A stretch of DNA of 23,833 nt, taken from the NCBI GenBank assembly GCA_000435975.1, contig FR884141.1, forward strand, positions 1-23,833. Reading direction: 5' to 3'. Each line of letters opens with the position of its first letter. Within the stretch, counting starts at the first letter, position 1. This stretch comes from Oscillibacter sp. CAG:241 (GTDB lineage Bacteria > Bacillota > Clostridia > Oscillospirales > Oscillospiraceae). The notes beneath the pieces are model-generated. The model saw only the letters and a list, made by a program, of their open reading frames with translations. It was not told the origin of the DNA and did no database searches. The translations under genes were made by a program, and so were the position numbers. Shown one piece after another: positions 7,792 to 14,689 of this stretch.

Positions 7792-9006
7792 ATGAAGTCC
7801 ACCCGCGCATTCAAAATTCTGTCCATTGCCCTGGCGGCGGCGGTGGTGTTCTATTTTCTGGTCCAGGGGGTGCGGTATCTGACGAACCCCTACGCCACCA
7901 CCCGGGTGTATACCAGCACCACGGAGGAATCCGTGGAGGCCTCCGGCTGGCTGGTGCGGGAGGAGGAAGCCTTCCGCTCCGAGGCCGGGACCCTGAGCCA
8001 TACCCGGGACGAGGGGGAAAAGGTGGGAAAGGGCCAGGTCATCGCTACCGCCTATGACAGCCCCGGGGCCCTGGAGGCCGTGGCCCAGATCCAGGCCAAG
8101 CGCCTGCAGCTGGAGCAGCTGGAATACGCCCTGTCCTCCTATCTGAACCCCGACGCCGCCCTGAAGCTGGACGGCTCCATTTCCGACGAAATCATGGCCC
8201 TGCGGAAGAATCTCACCGGCGGGGACTATACCGCCGCCTCCGGCGACCTGTCCCAGCTGAAGGCCGCCATTGTCAAGCGCAGCCGGGCCTATACCTCCAG
8301 CCAGGAGATCAAAACGGAGATCGCCGCGGTGCAGGACGAGATCGACTCCTTGCAGGCGGGCCTTACCGGGGCCACGGATATCACCGCTCCCCGGGCGGGA
8401 ACGTATTCCGCCGTGTGCGACGGGTATGAGTCCGTGCTGACCCCGGCGGGCCTGGGGGACCTGACTCCCAGCGCTCTGGACAGCCTGACCCCCGGGGAGA
8501 ATACCGCCAACGTGGGCAAGCTGATTTACAGCAACACCTGGTACTATGCCGCCGCCGTGGCGGAGGAGGAGGCCCAGCGCATTGCCGCCTGCGGCAGCGT
8601 ATCTCTGCGGCTGACCAAGGGCGTCACCGATGACATTGCCGCCGCGGTGCATTCCGTGGGCCCGGCGGAAAACGGCCGGTGCGTGGTGGTGCTGTCCTGC
8701 CGGGAATATCTGGCGGAGACCACTCAGCTGCGGCACCAGACGGCGCAGATCGTGCTGCACAGCTATACGGGGCTGCGTCTGCCCTCCGTGTGCCTGCGGC
8801 AGAGCGACGACGGAAAGCTGGGCGTATACTGCGTTCAGGGCAGCTTCCCCCAGTTCAAGCCTGTGGAAATGGTGTATCAGGGGGACGACTATGTGCTGGT
8901 GTCCGTGCCTCAGAACACCGAGGGACTGTCAACGCTCCGTCCCGGCGACGAGGTCATCATGACCGGCGTGACCCTGGACGGCACACAGATATTGAAAGAA
9001 GATTGA
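7792..9006 (+). CDS. HlyD-like membrane-anchored adaptor protein
   Basis: A 404-residue protein with a short basic N-terminus, one membrane segment (about residues 7-25), then an extracytoplasmic part. The region RVYTSTTEESVEASGWLVR followed by a biotinyl-lipoyl-like half (EGEKVGKGQVIAT) and a helical segment with Gln/Leu/Glu heptads (about 95-190) resemble membrane-fusion (HlyD-type) proteins. The second lipoyl half and a beta-barrel domain would follow. ATG 7792 is supported by AAAGGAGG (7777-7784), 7 nt upstream. No ABC or RND transporter is nearby. The next genes are yggS, sepF and divIVA, so a role at the envelope or division site is possible but only inferred. Partner and substrate are unknown. 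Confidence 0.7.
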   Translation: MKSTRAFKILSIALAAAVVFYFLVQGVRYLTNPYATTRVYTSTTEESVEASGWLVREEEAFRSEAGTLSHTRDEGEKVGKGQVIATAYDSPGALEAVAQIQAKRLQLEQLEYALSSYLNPDAALKLDGSISDEIMALRKNLTGGDYTAASGDLSQLKAAIVKRSRAYTSSQEIKTEIAAVQDEIDSLQAGLTGATDITAPRAGTYSAVCDGYESVLTPAGLGDLTPSALDSLTPGENTANVGKLIYSNTWYYAAAVAEEEAQRIAACGSVSLRLTKGVTDDIAAAVHSVGPAENGRCVVVLSCREYLAETTQLRHQTAQIVLHSYTGLRLPSVCLRQSDDGKLGVYCVQGSFPQFKPVEMVYQGDDYVLVSVPQNTEGLSTLRPGDEVIMTGVTLDGTQILKED

Positions 9007-9029
9007 CCGCGGAAAGGGAGGCTTTCACT

Positions 9030-9725
9030 ATGTCTATTGCGGAGAATATTGCCGCCGTCCGGCAGCAGATGGACCAGGCGGCCCGGGAAACGGGGCGCAC
9101 CGGCGCCGACGTTATCCTGGTGGGCGCCAGCAAAATGAACGACGCCGCCGCCTGCCAGGCGGCCATTGCCGCCGGGATCGACGCCCTGGGCGAAAACCGG
9201 GTGCAGGAGATGACCGCCAAGCTGGCGGAAAACGCCTACGCCGGCCGCCCCCTGCACTTTATCGGCCATCTCCAGCGCAACAAGGTGCGCCAGGTGGTGG
9301 GCAAGGCCGATCTGATCCAGTCTGTGGGCAGCACGGAGCTGTTGCAGGAGATCGAAAAGGCCGCCGGAAGGCTGGAGCTCTGCCAGGATATCCTGCTGGA
9401 GGTGAACATCGGCGGGGAGGCGGCCAAAAGCGGCTTTGCGCCGGAGGATATCGCCGCCGCCGCAGAAACGGCTCTGGCCATGCCTCATGTCCGGGTCCGG
9501 GGACTGATGACCATCCCTCCGGTGGCCATGGAGCCCCACGGAAATCTGGCATATTTCGAGAAAATGCGGTGGCTTTATGTTGACATCAATGCAAAAATAT
9601 ACGATAATAGGATGGAATATCTGTCAATGGGCATGAGCGGCGATTTTGCCGACGCCATCCGGTGCGGCAGCAACATGATCCGGGTGGGCACGGCAATTTT
9701 CGGCGCACGGGACTATACAAAATAA
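9030..9725 (+). CDS. PLP homeostasis protein, YggS/PROSC family
   Basis: Single-domain, TIM-barrel, pyridoxal-phosphate-binding protein of the YggS/YlmE family, which helps control vitamin B6 and amino-acid balance and has no firmly known enzyme activity. The 231-residue sequence shows LVGASK with the probable PLP lysine K35, GENRVQE, HFIGHLQRNK, LLEVNIGGEAAKSG and, near the end, SMGMSGDFADAI plus the phosphate-binding RVGTAIFG. Some family members have SKTK where this has SKMN. The start follows AAAGGGAG. It lies 23 bp after the HlyD-like gene and 17 bp before sepF, the order seen in the ylm/sepF division cluster of Gram-positive bacteria. Confidence 0.92.
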   Translation: MSIAENIAAVRQQMDQAARETGRTGADVILVGASKMNDAAACQAAIAAGIDALGENRVQEMTAKLAENAYAGRPLHFIGHLQRNKVRQVVGKADLIQSVGSTELLQEIEKAAGRLELCQDILLEVNIGGEAAKSGFAPEDIAAAAETALAMPHVRVRGLMTIPPVAMEPHGNLAYFEKMRWLYVDINAKIYDNRMEYLSMGMSGDFADAIRCGSNMIRVGTAIFGARDYTK

Positions 9726-9742
9726 AGAGCGGAGGGAAGCAC

Positions 9743-10189
9743 ATGAGCCTGAAGGACGAGTTCAAGAAGTTTATCCATCCCTATGACGACGAGGATGAAC
9801 CGGTGGAATATCAGGAGGGCGATTACCAGGATCGTCCCCGCCGGGACGACCGGCGGGAGGAGCGCCGGGATGAGGAGCGCCGCAGCAAGGTGGTGAACAT
9901 CCACGCCACTACCCAGCTGAAGGTGGTGCTGGTGAAGCCCTCGAAGTATGACGAGGACGCCACGGCCATTGCCGATCATCTGCTGGAAAAGCGCACCGTG
10001 GTGGTGAATATGGAGAACACCGACCCCGATACTGCCCGGCGGCTGCTGGACTTCGTGTCCGGCGTGGCCTATGCTACCGGCGGCAAGGTCAAGCGCGTGG
10101 CCGCCAAGACCTATATCGCCACGCCCTATTCCGTGGATCTTATGGGCGACCTGATCGACGAGTTGGAAAACAGCGGCCTGTACATGTGA
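9743..10189 (+). CDS. sepF: Cell division protein SepF
   Basis: Membrane-tethering partner of FtsZ. The 148-residue protein has an N-terminal amphipathic helix suited to membrane binding (LKDEFKKFI), an acidic then Arg/Glu/Asp-rich linker (about 13-48), and the C-terminal SepF core with KVVLVKPSKYDEDATAIADH and the RRLLDFVSGVAYATGG segment. The end, AKTYIATPYSVDL, matches the usual FLITP-like strand. ATG 9743 has GGAGGGA upstream. Neighbours yggS and divIVA agree with the assignment. Confidence 0.95.
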   Translation: MSLKDEFKKFIHPYDDEDEPVEYQEGDYQDRPRRDDRREERRDEERRSKVVNIHATTQLKVVLVKPSKYDEDATAIADHLLEKRTVVVNMENTDPDTARRLLDFVSGVAYATGGKVKRVAAKTYIATPYSVDLMGDLIDELENSGLYM

Positions 10190-10222
10190 CGGACCGATAC
10201 AGCAAAAACGGAGGGATAGATC

Positions 10223-11008
10223 ATGTACACACCCCAGGAAGTTTCCGAGAAAACCTTTCCCAAATCGTCCGGCCTGAGCAGCGGCTACAGTATGACGGCT
10301 GTGGACGAATTTCTGGACGGCCTGACGGAGGATTATACCGCGCTGTATAAGGACAATACCACCCTGAAGGCCAAGCTGAAGGTGCTGGCCGAGAAAGTGG
10401 AGGAATACCGCGCCACCGAGGATGCCATGCGGTCTACCCTGCTGGCGGCCCAGAAAATGGCGGCCCAGATGGTGGCCGAGGCCCAGGCCGAAAGGGACAA
10501 GTCCATCGCCGAGGCCCACGCGGAAAAGGAAAAGACCATTTCCAACGCCCAGGCGGAGGCGCAGCGGATCCTGATCGAGGCCCGGGGCGAGGCCGAGATC
10601 CAGGCCCGGCAGCTCCAGCAGGAGATCCGGGATTCCTGGGAGAAGCTGGCTGCGGCCCAAAGCGAGACGGAGAGCTTTATCCAGCGCAGCCGGGAGCTGT
10701 GCGCCCAGCAGATGGCGTTTTTGGATGCTCTGCCGGAGCGGAATGCGCCGGAGCAGGAGGAGCAGAGCGAGGCCGTGGCCCTGCCTGCCCCCCAGGAGAA
10801 CGCCGTGCCTGTGGCGGAGGCTGCGACGGATGCGGAGCCTGCTTCTCAGGAGGAGCCTTCGCAGGAGCAGCAGCCCGCCCCGGAGCCTCAGCCGGAGGAA
10901 AAGCCCCAGGAGAAGAAAGAGGAGGATTCCCCCTTTCCCCTGGACTTTAAGCTGAACCTGGAGGACCTGCAGTTTGGCCGCAACTACAACAGCGGCGACA
11001 GACGCTGA
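10223..11008 (+). CDS. divIVA: DivIVA-domain cell division/polarity protein
   Basis: Coiled-coil protein that recognises curved membrane at septa and poles. The 261-residue protein begins with the DivIVA head (TPQEVSEKTFPKS, then GYSMTAVDEFLDGL). It is followed by a long coiled coil from about residue 40 to 170 that is very rich in Ala, Glu, Gln and Lys. After about residue 175 the tail is a disordered Pro/Glu/Gln-rich segment ending in a basic peptide; this tail is longer than in Bacillus subtilis DivIVA. The ribosome site is GGAGGGAT. It sits 33 bp after sepF and is followed by a terminator at 11021-11047, which probably ends the division transcript. Confidence 0.92.
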   Translation: MYTPQEVSEKTFPKSSGLSSGYSMTAVDEFLDGLTEDYTALYKDNTTLKAKLKVLAEKVEEYRATEDAMRSTLLAAQKMAAQMVAEAQAERDKSIAEAHAEKEKTISNAQAEAQRILIEARGEAEIQARQLQQEIRDSWEKLAAAQSETESFIQRSRELCAQQMAFLDALPERNAPEQEEQSEAVALPAPQENAVPVAEAATDAEPASQEEPSQEQQPAPEPQPEEKPQEKKEEDSPFPLDFKLNLEDLQFGRNYNSGDRR

Positions 11009-11020
11009 TATGAAATGCAA

Positions 11021-11047
11021 AAAGCGGCCCCTGGGGGCTGCTTTTTT
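11021..11047 (+). terminator. Rho-independent terminator after divIVA
   Basis: Stem AAGCGGCCC / GGGCTGCTT (one G-U pair) with a CTGG loop runs into TTTTTT (11042-11047). It lies 12 bp after the divIVA stop and only 25 bp before the next start codon, so it may act as an attenuator for the HAD gene. Confidence 0.75.
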
Positions 11048-11072
11048 GCCCTATACGCAAGGAGGTGGCGGT

Positions 11073-11951
11073 ATGACGCCTATTGTGGCGCTGCTGTATG
11101 ACTTTGACAAGACTCTGTGCACCACGGACATGGAGGACTATGCATTTATCCCGGCGTTGGGCTATACTCCGGCAGAATTCTGGAGGAAGGCCAATGACTT
11201 TGGCCGGGAGAACCGCATGGACGGGCTGCTGGCGTACATGTACACCATGATCGCCGAATGCCGGGCCCAGAACATCCGGCTGGATCGGGATTTCCTGGTG
11301 CGGTGCGGTCACGGGATGGAGCTGTTTCCCGGGGTGGCCGATTGGTTCGGGCGCATCAACGAATTTGGACGCAGCCAGGGGGTGCAGGTGGAGCACTATG
11401 TCATCTCCTCCGGCCTGCGGGAGATCATCGAGGGCAGCGACATCGCCCGGGAGTTCCGGGAGATCTACGCCTGTGAGTTTTTCTATGATGGGGACGGGCT
11501 GGCCTCGTGGCCCAAGCTGGACGTAAACTTCACCAACAAGACCCAGTTCGTCTATCGCATCAATAAGGGCGTGCTGGATGTGTCCGACGACAAGACCCTC
11601 AATGACTCCATGCCCGACGACAGCAAGCGGGTGCCGTTTACCAACATGATCTATGTGGGAGACGGCCTGTCTGATGTGCCGTGCATGAAAATGATGCGGG
11701 CCTATGGCGGCCAGGCCATTGCCGTGTACCAGCAGGAGAACCGCCAGGGCGTGGAGGACCTGCTGGCCAAGGGGCGGGTGGATTTCATCTTCCCTGCCGA
11801 CTATCGGGCGGGCACCGACCTGGACGCCACTGTCCGCAATATCATCCGGAAAATGGCCATTGCCGACGCCCTGGCGGAGGAAAATGCCGCCCAGCGCCGG
11901 AACATCGGCAAGGGGGGGCTGCCCTACCAGGCCAGTCTGTTTGAGGAATAA
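11073..11951 (+). CDS. HAD-superfamily phosphatase-like protein
   Basis: A 292-residue haloacid-dehalogenase fold protein, likely a phosphatase. Motif I is LLYDFDKT with nucleophile D10 and acid/base D12. Motif II is probably VISSG. Motif IV is GDGLSDVP with D197 and D201. The cap region between motifs I and II is helical and resembles phosphoserine-phosphatase-like HADs. The substrate cannot be told. ATG 11073 follows AAGGAGG. There is no room for a promoter between the divIVA terminator and this gene, so expression probably relies on read-through. A strong terminator follows. Confidence 0.85.
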   Translation: MTPIVALLYDFDKTLCTTDMEDYAFIPALGYTPAEFWRKANDFGRENRMDGLLAYMYTMIAECRAQNIRLDRDFLVRCGHGMELFPGVADWFGRINEFGRSQGVQVEHYVISSGLREIIEGSDIAREFREIYACEFFYDGDGLASWPKLDVNFTNKTQFVYRINKGVLDVSDDKTLNDSMPDDSKRVPFTNMIYVGDGLSDVPCMKMMRAYGGQAIAVYQQENRQGVEDLLAKGRVDFIFPADYRAGTDLDATVRNIIRKMAIADALAEENAAQRRNIGKGGLPYQASLFEE

Positions 11952-11960
11952 AATCAGAAA

Positions 11961-11997
11961 AGCACGGCAATTCTATGGGAATTGCCGTGCTTTTTTT
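11961..11997 (+). terminator. Rho-independent terminator after the HAD gene
   Basis: A perfect 13-bp stem, AGCACGGCAATTC / GAATTGCCGTGCT, with a 5-nt loop (11974-11978), runs into a T7 tract (11991-11997). It lies 9 bp after the stop codon. Confidence 0.95.
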
Positions 11998-12018
11998 GGG
12001 AGAAATGGCAAGTTTTTC

Positions 12019-12047
12019 TTGCGCGGAGAGAGGATATCCGGTATAAT
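12019..12047 (+). promoter_or_regulatory. Promoter for degV
   Basis: TTGCGC (12019-12024) and a consensus TATAAT (12042-12047) are separated by 17 bp. A GGATATCC palindrome lies inside the spacer. Transcription would start near 12054, giving a leader of about 100 nt that includes a GC-rich CCGGGCCCGG palindrome but no recognised riboswitch. Confidence 0.8.
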
Positions 12048-12153
12048 ACCATAAGCGTCGTTTTGTGAAGCGGCGCATAGGGAAAGTTTTTGTCATCTTG
12101 CAGAAACCGCCGCCGGGCCCGGCCCGGGGCTTATACAAGGAGAAAAACAGGAT

Positions 12154-13002
12154 ATGAAGGTAAAGATCATTTCGGACAGCACCTGCGACCTGTCGCCGGA
12201 GCTGATCGAACGGTACGACATTGCCATCACGCCCCTGTCGGTGCACTGCGGCGATCAGGTGGGGCATGACGGCGTGGAGATCACGCCGGAGACCATTTAT
12301 GACTATGTGGACGCCAGCGGCCAGCTGCCCCGGACCAGCGCCGTCAACGTGTTCGACTATGTCCGGGAGTTCCGGTCCTGGCACCAGCAGGGGTACAGCG
12401 TCGTGCACTTCTGCATCAGCAGCGACTTTTCCAGCTCGTATCAGAACGCCTGCATGGCGGCGGCGGACGTCGGCGACGTATATGTGGTGGATTCCCGCAA
12501 CCTGTCCACGGGCCAGGGGCTCCTGGTGCTTCACGGCGCGGAGCTGGCGGCGGCCGGACATACGGCGGAGGAAATTCAGAGGGCCTGCACGGACCTGGCT
12601 CCCCGGGTGGAGGCCAGCTTTGTTATTGACCGGCTGGACTATCTGTACAAGGGCGGACGGTGCTCGGCCCTCAGCGCTTTCGGCGGCAATCTGCTGAAGC
12701 TGAAGCCCTGCATCGAGGTGAAGGACGGCAAGATGACCCCAGGCAAAAAGTATCGCGGCCCCATTGACAAGGTGATGCTGCAATACACCCAGGACCGGCT
12801 CCAGGGACGGGATGATATCAACAGGCACCGGGTGTTCATTACCCATACCCGCTGCGCCCCGGAGACGGTGGAGGCGGTGCGGCAGAAGCTCCTGGAGCTG
12901 TGTCCCGATTTTGAGGAGATCATCGAGACCACCGCAGGGTCCACCGTCACCTCACACTGCGGCCCCGGCACCCTGGGGGTGCTGTTCATCCGCAGCAAAT
13001 AA
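12154..13002 (+). CDS. DegV family fatty-acid-binding protein
   Basis: DegV/FakB-type proteins bind a fatty acid so that the FakA kinase can phosphorylate it for phospholipid synthesis. The 282-residue protein shows the family opening KIISDSTCDLSPE, the region TSAVNVFDYVREF, the acyl-binding SSDFSSSYQNA segment, VVDSRNLSTGQG, and the conserved RLDYLYKGGRCSAL. The end, SHCGPGTLGVLF, is also typical. The start has AAGGAG (12137-12142), 11 nt upstream, slightly long. The gene is monocistronic, with its own promoter and a stem-loop after it. No fakA-like gene is in the window, so the specific partner is unknown. Confidence 0.92.
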   Translation: MKVKIISDSTCDLSPELIERYDIAITPLSVHCGDQVGHDGVEITPETIYDYVDASGQLPRTSAVNVFDYVREFRSWHQQGYSVVHFCISSDFSSSYQNACMAAADVGDVYVVDSRNLSTGQGLLVLHGAELAAAGHTAEEIQRACTDLAPRVEASFVIDRLDYLYKGGRCSALSAFGGNLLKLKPCIEVKDGKMTPGKKYRGPIDKVMLQYTQDRLQGRDDINRHRVFITHTRCAPETVEAVRQKLLELCPDFEEIIETTAGSTVTSHCGPGTLGVLFIRSK

Positions 13003-13012
13003 AGACCAATGC

Positions 13013-13043
13013 AAACACCCCGGAGCGCTGCTCCGGGGTGTTT
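13013..13043 (+). terminator. Stem-loop after degV (copy 1 of an identical pair)
   Basis: Perfect 14-bp stem AAACACCCCGGAGC / GCTCCGGGGTGTTT with a GCT loop. The T-run is only three bases, so it is an imperfect intrinsic terminator, but its place 10 bp after the degV stop suits that job. It is identical to 13295-13325. Confidence 0.65.
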
Positions 13044-13047
13044 GAGC

Positions 13048-13080
13048 TTGTCAAAAAAGGGCGTTGCCCTTTTTTGACAA
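13048..13080. terminator. A/T-flanked hairpin, likely bidirectional terminator
   Basis: Perfect 15-bp inverted repeat TTGTCAAAAAAGGGC / GCCCTTTTTTGACAA with a GTT loop. On either strand it gives a GC stem followed by six T residues, so it could end transcription from both sides. Confidence 0.55.
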
Positions 13081-13204
13081 AAGAGATTCCGCTCCGACCC
13101 GCGCGTTTTCACGCATAAAATGCGCGAAAACACACTCTCTCCGCGCAAAGTATTTTTCACGACGTACACGCCGCCGTGAAAAATGGATTGAACACTATTC
13201 GCGG

Positions 13205-13302
13205 CCTGCGGGCCGCGAACTCTGCGAGGCTTCTTTGGCAGGCTGAAACCCCCCCTGCGGGCCGCGAACTCTGCGAGGCTTCTTTGACAGGCTGAAACAC
13301 CC
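13205..13302. repeat. Two tandem copies of a 49-bp unit
   Basis: Copies at 13205-13253 and 13254-13302 both run from CCTGCGGGCCGCG through TCTGCGAGGCTTCTTTG to GGCTGAAAC. They differ mainly at one G/A position and near the C-run. The second copy lacks the upstream CGCGG that lets the first one fold into a CGCGGCC-TGCG-GGCCGCG hairpin. No protein is encoded. Confidence 0.8.
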
Positions 13303-13325
13303 CGGAGCGCTGCTCCGGGGTGTTT
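13295..13325 (-). terminator. Stem-loop after nadE (copy 2 of an identical pair)
   Basis: The same 31 bp as 13013-13043, located 5 bp beyond the nadE stop on the minus strand. As a palindrome it works on both strands. It probably ends the nadE transcript. Confidence 0.65.
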
Positions 13326-13330
13326 GGCGC

Positions 13331-14101
13331 TTATTTGTAGTAATCCGTCTCGTCGGTAAGGGCCATGGGCAAACCGTTGTGATACACCGGCAGGGTCTGG
13401 AATTTGAAGCGGCTGACGCGGTGCTTCTGGTCGATCTGGGCCCGGATGGCCGGGTCGCAGACGCCCCGGCGAACGTATTCGTTGACGGCGTGATAGGTAA
13501 AGCCCAGGTTGTCCTCGTCGGTGAGGCCGGTGAGGCCGTCGGAGGGGGCCTTTACCAGGAACTTCTCCGGCAGGCCCAGGACCCGGCCCAGGGCAATGAC
13601 CTCCTCGGTGGTGTACATGCCCAGGGGGGAGAAGGCCCCGGCGGAGTCACCGTAAATGGTGCAGTAGCCTACCCAGTCCTCGGAGAGGTTGCTGGTGTTG
13701 ATGACGATGCCGTCGGGCACGGTCTGGGCCACGGCGTACAGAGTGGCCATGCGGATGCGGGAGGGCAGGTTCACCCGGGTCTGGCGGCTGGGCTCCAGGC
13801 CCGCCTGCTCCATCTCGTGAAGGACGCCCTGGACGGCGTCGTGGATATTGATGGTGCAGTGGGGAATGTTCAGGTGCTCCACCAGGGCCTGGGAATAGTC
13901 GATATCCGGCTGGACGCCGTTGGGCATCAGGACGCCGTACACGTTCTCGCGGCCGTAGGCGGCTACTGCCAGCGCCGCCACGGTGCTGCTGTCCTTGCCG
14001 CCGGAAATGCCGATGACGGCGGTCTTGCCATGGCACAGGGCCATTTGCTGGTCCATCCACTCCAGCAGGCCTGCCAGCTGCTTCTGCGGGTTAAACTCCA
14101 T
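13331..14101 (-). CDS. nadE: Ammonia-dependent NAD+ synthetase
   Basis: Final step of NAD synthesis: amidates deamido-NAD using ATP and ammonia. The 256-residue protein is a single synthetase domain with the N-type ATP-pyrophosphatase P-loop SGGKDSS (33-39). It also has the NTSNLSEDWVGYCTIYGDSAG segment that binds substrate, and KAPSDGLTGLTDEDNLGFTY near the C-terminus. There is no glutaminase domain, so free ammonia is the likely donor. The start has AGGAGG, 9 nt upstream. A promoter is visible at 14134-14162, and a stem-loop follows the stop. The gene is monocistronic and convergent with degV. Confidence 0.94.
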   Translation of the reverse strand: MEFNPQKQLAGLLEWMDQQMALCHGKTAVIGISGGKDSSTVAALAVAAYGRENVYGVLMPNGVQPDIDYSQALVEHLNIPHCTINIHDAVQGVLHEMEQAGLEPSRQTRVNLPSRIRMATLYAVAQTVPDGIVINTSNLSEDWVGYCTIYGDSAGAFSPLGMYTTEEVIALGRVLGLPEKFLVKAPSDGLTGLTDEDNLGFTYHAVNEYVRRGVCDPAIRAQIDQKHRVSRFKFQTLPVYHNGLPMALTDETDYYK

Positions 14102-14133
14102 AGGAATACGCCTCCTGTTTTCTGATTGGTGCT

Positions 14134-14162
14134 ATTGTACCCCCCGGGGCCCCGGATGGCAA
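14134..14162 (-). promoter_or_regulatory. Promoter for nadE
   Basis: On the minus strand TTGCCA (14162-14157) and TACAAT (14139-14134) are 17 bp apart. The spacer is a very GC-rich GGGGCCCC palindrome. The -10 box lies about 32 bp before the nadE start. Confidence 0.65.
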
Positions 14163-14305
14163 GCATTTTTTCCGCTGCTGAGGGTGAATGTACACGCGGG
14201 AGGGGCAGTCCGGGGCGCAAGCGGGGAAATTTTGATTTCCCGACAGAGTGCGGCCTTTTTTGCCGCCCGGGACGGATAAAATGGGGAAAAAGGAGGGCGA
14301 GCACC

Positions 14306-14689
14306 ATGAAATTGCAGCGAAAGGGTGAATTTCTGTCCACACGGGTCCAGTACATCCCCCTGGGCCGCATCCGGCCCAATCCCCAGCAGCCCCGGCAGGG
14401 CTTTGACGAGGTGGGACTGGCGGAGCTGGCCGCCAGCATCCGCTCCTGCGGCATTTTACAGCCGCTGACGGTTCGCCGGGCCGGATCGCCGGGATGGCGG
14501 CGGGTATCGCCGTGGGCGTTCTGGCGGCGGCATACCTGGCGGTGTGCATCGCGGCCGCTGCGGGAAGGACCACCCTGCACCGCACCCGGGTGCTGGGCGT
14601 GGACGTGGGCGGACTTACCGCCCAGGAGGTTCGGGATAAATGGCAGCGGGACGGAGCCGATGCGTGCAGCGGCGAGGTCATCCACCTGA
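14306..14689 (+). pseudogene. ParB/Noc-like 5' fragment, truncated at about codon 60
   Basis: From ATG 14306, with a strong AAGGAGGG 8 nt upstream, the first 60 residues match the N-terminus of ParB/Noc partition proteins: VQYIPLGRIRPNPQQPR, then GLAELAASIRSCGILQPLTVRR. The GERRxRA box, the helix-turn-helix and the dimer domain that should follow are absent. After about 14485 the frame continues as Arg/Trp-rich sequence, which is vanW read in the wrong frame, and stops at 14689. Normal family members are roughly 280 residues. The fragment retains a translation start, so a 127-residue chimeric peptide could be made. A deletion, rearrangement or assembly misjoin would each explain it. Confidence 0.8.

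Larger units (their letters stand above)
13003..13330. other. Structured non-coding block between degV and nadE
   Basis: These 328 bp contain no convincing gene. From left to right they hold a 31-bp stem-loop (13013-13043), a 33-bp stem-loop (13048-13080), an imperfect stem GTTTTCACGCAT / ATGCGCGAAAAC (one mismatch), a stem ATTTTTCACG / CGTGAAAAAT, a CGCGGCC / GGCCGCG hairpin within a 49-bp tandem repeat, and an exact second copy of the first stem-loop (13295-13325). The density of inverted repeats suggests an RNA structure or an interspersed non-coding repeat rather than only a terminator pair. Confidence 0.7.

Noticed and set aside
13205..13302. Tandem repeats as a possible CRISPR array
   Set aside because: Only two directly adjacent units with no spacers between them and no cas genes in the window.
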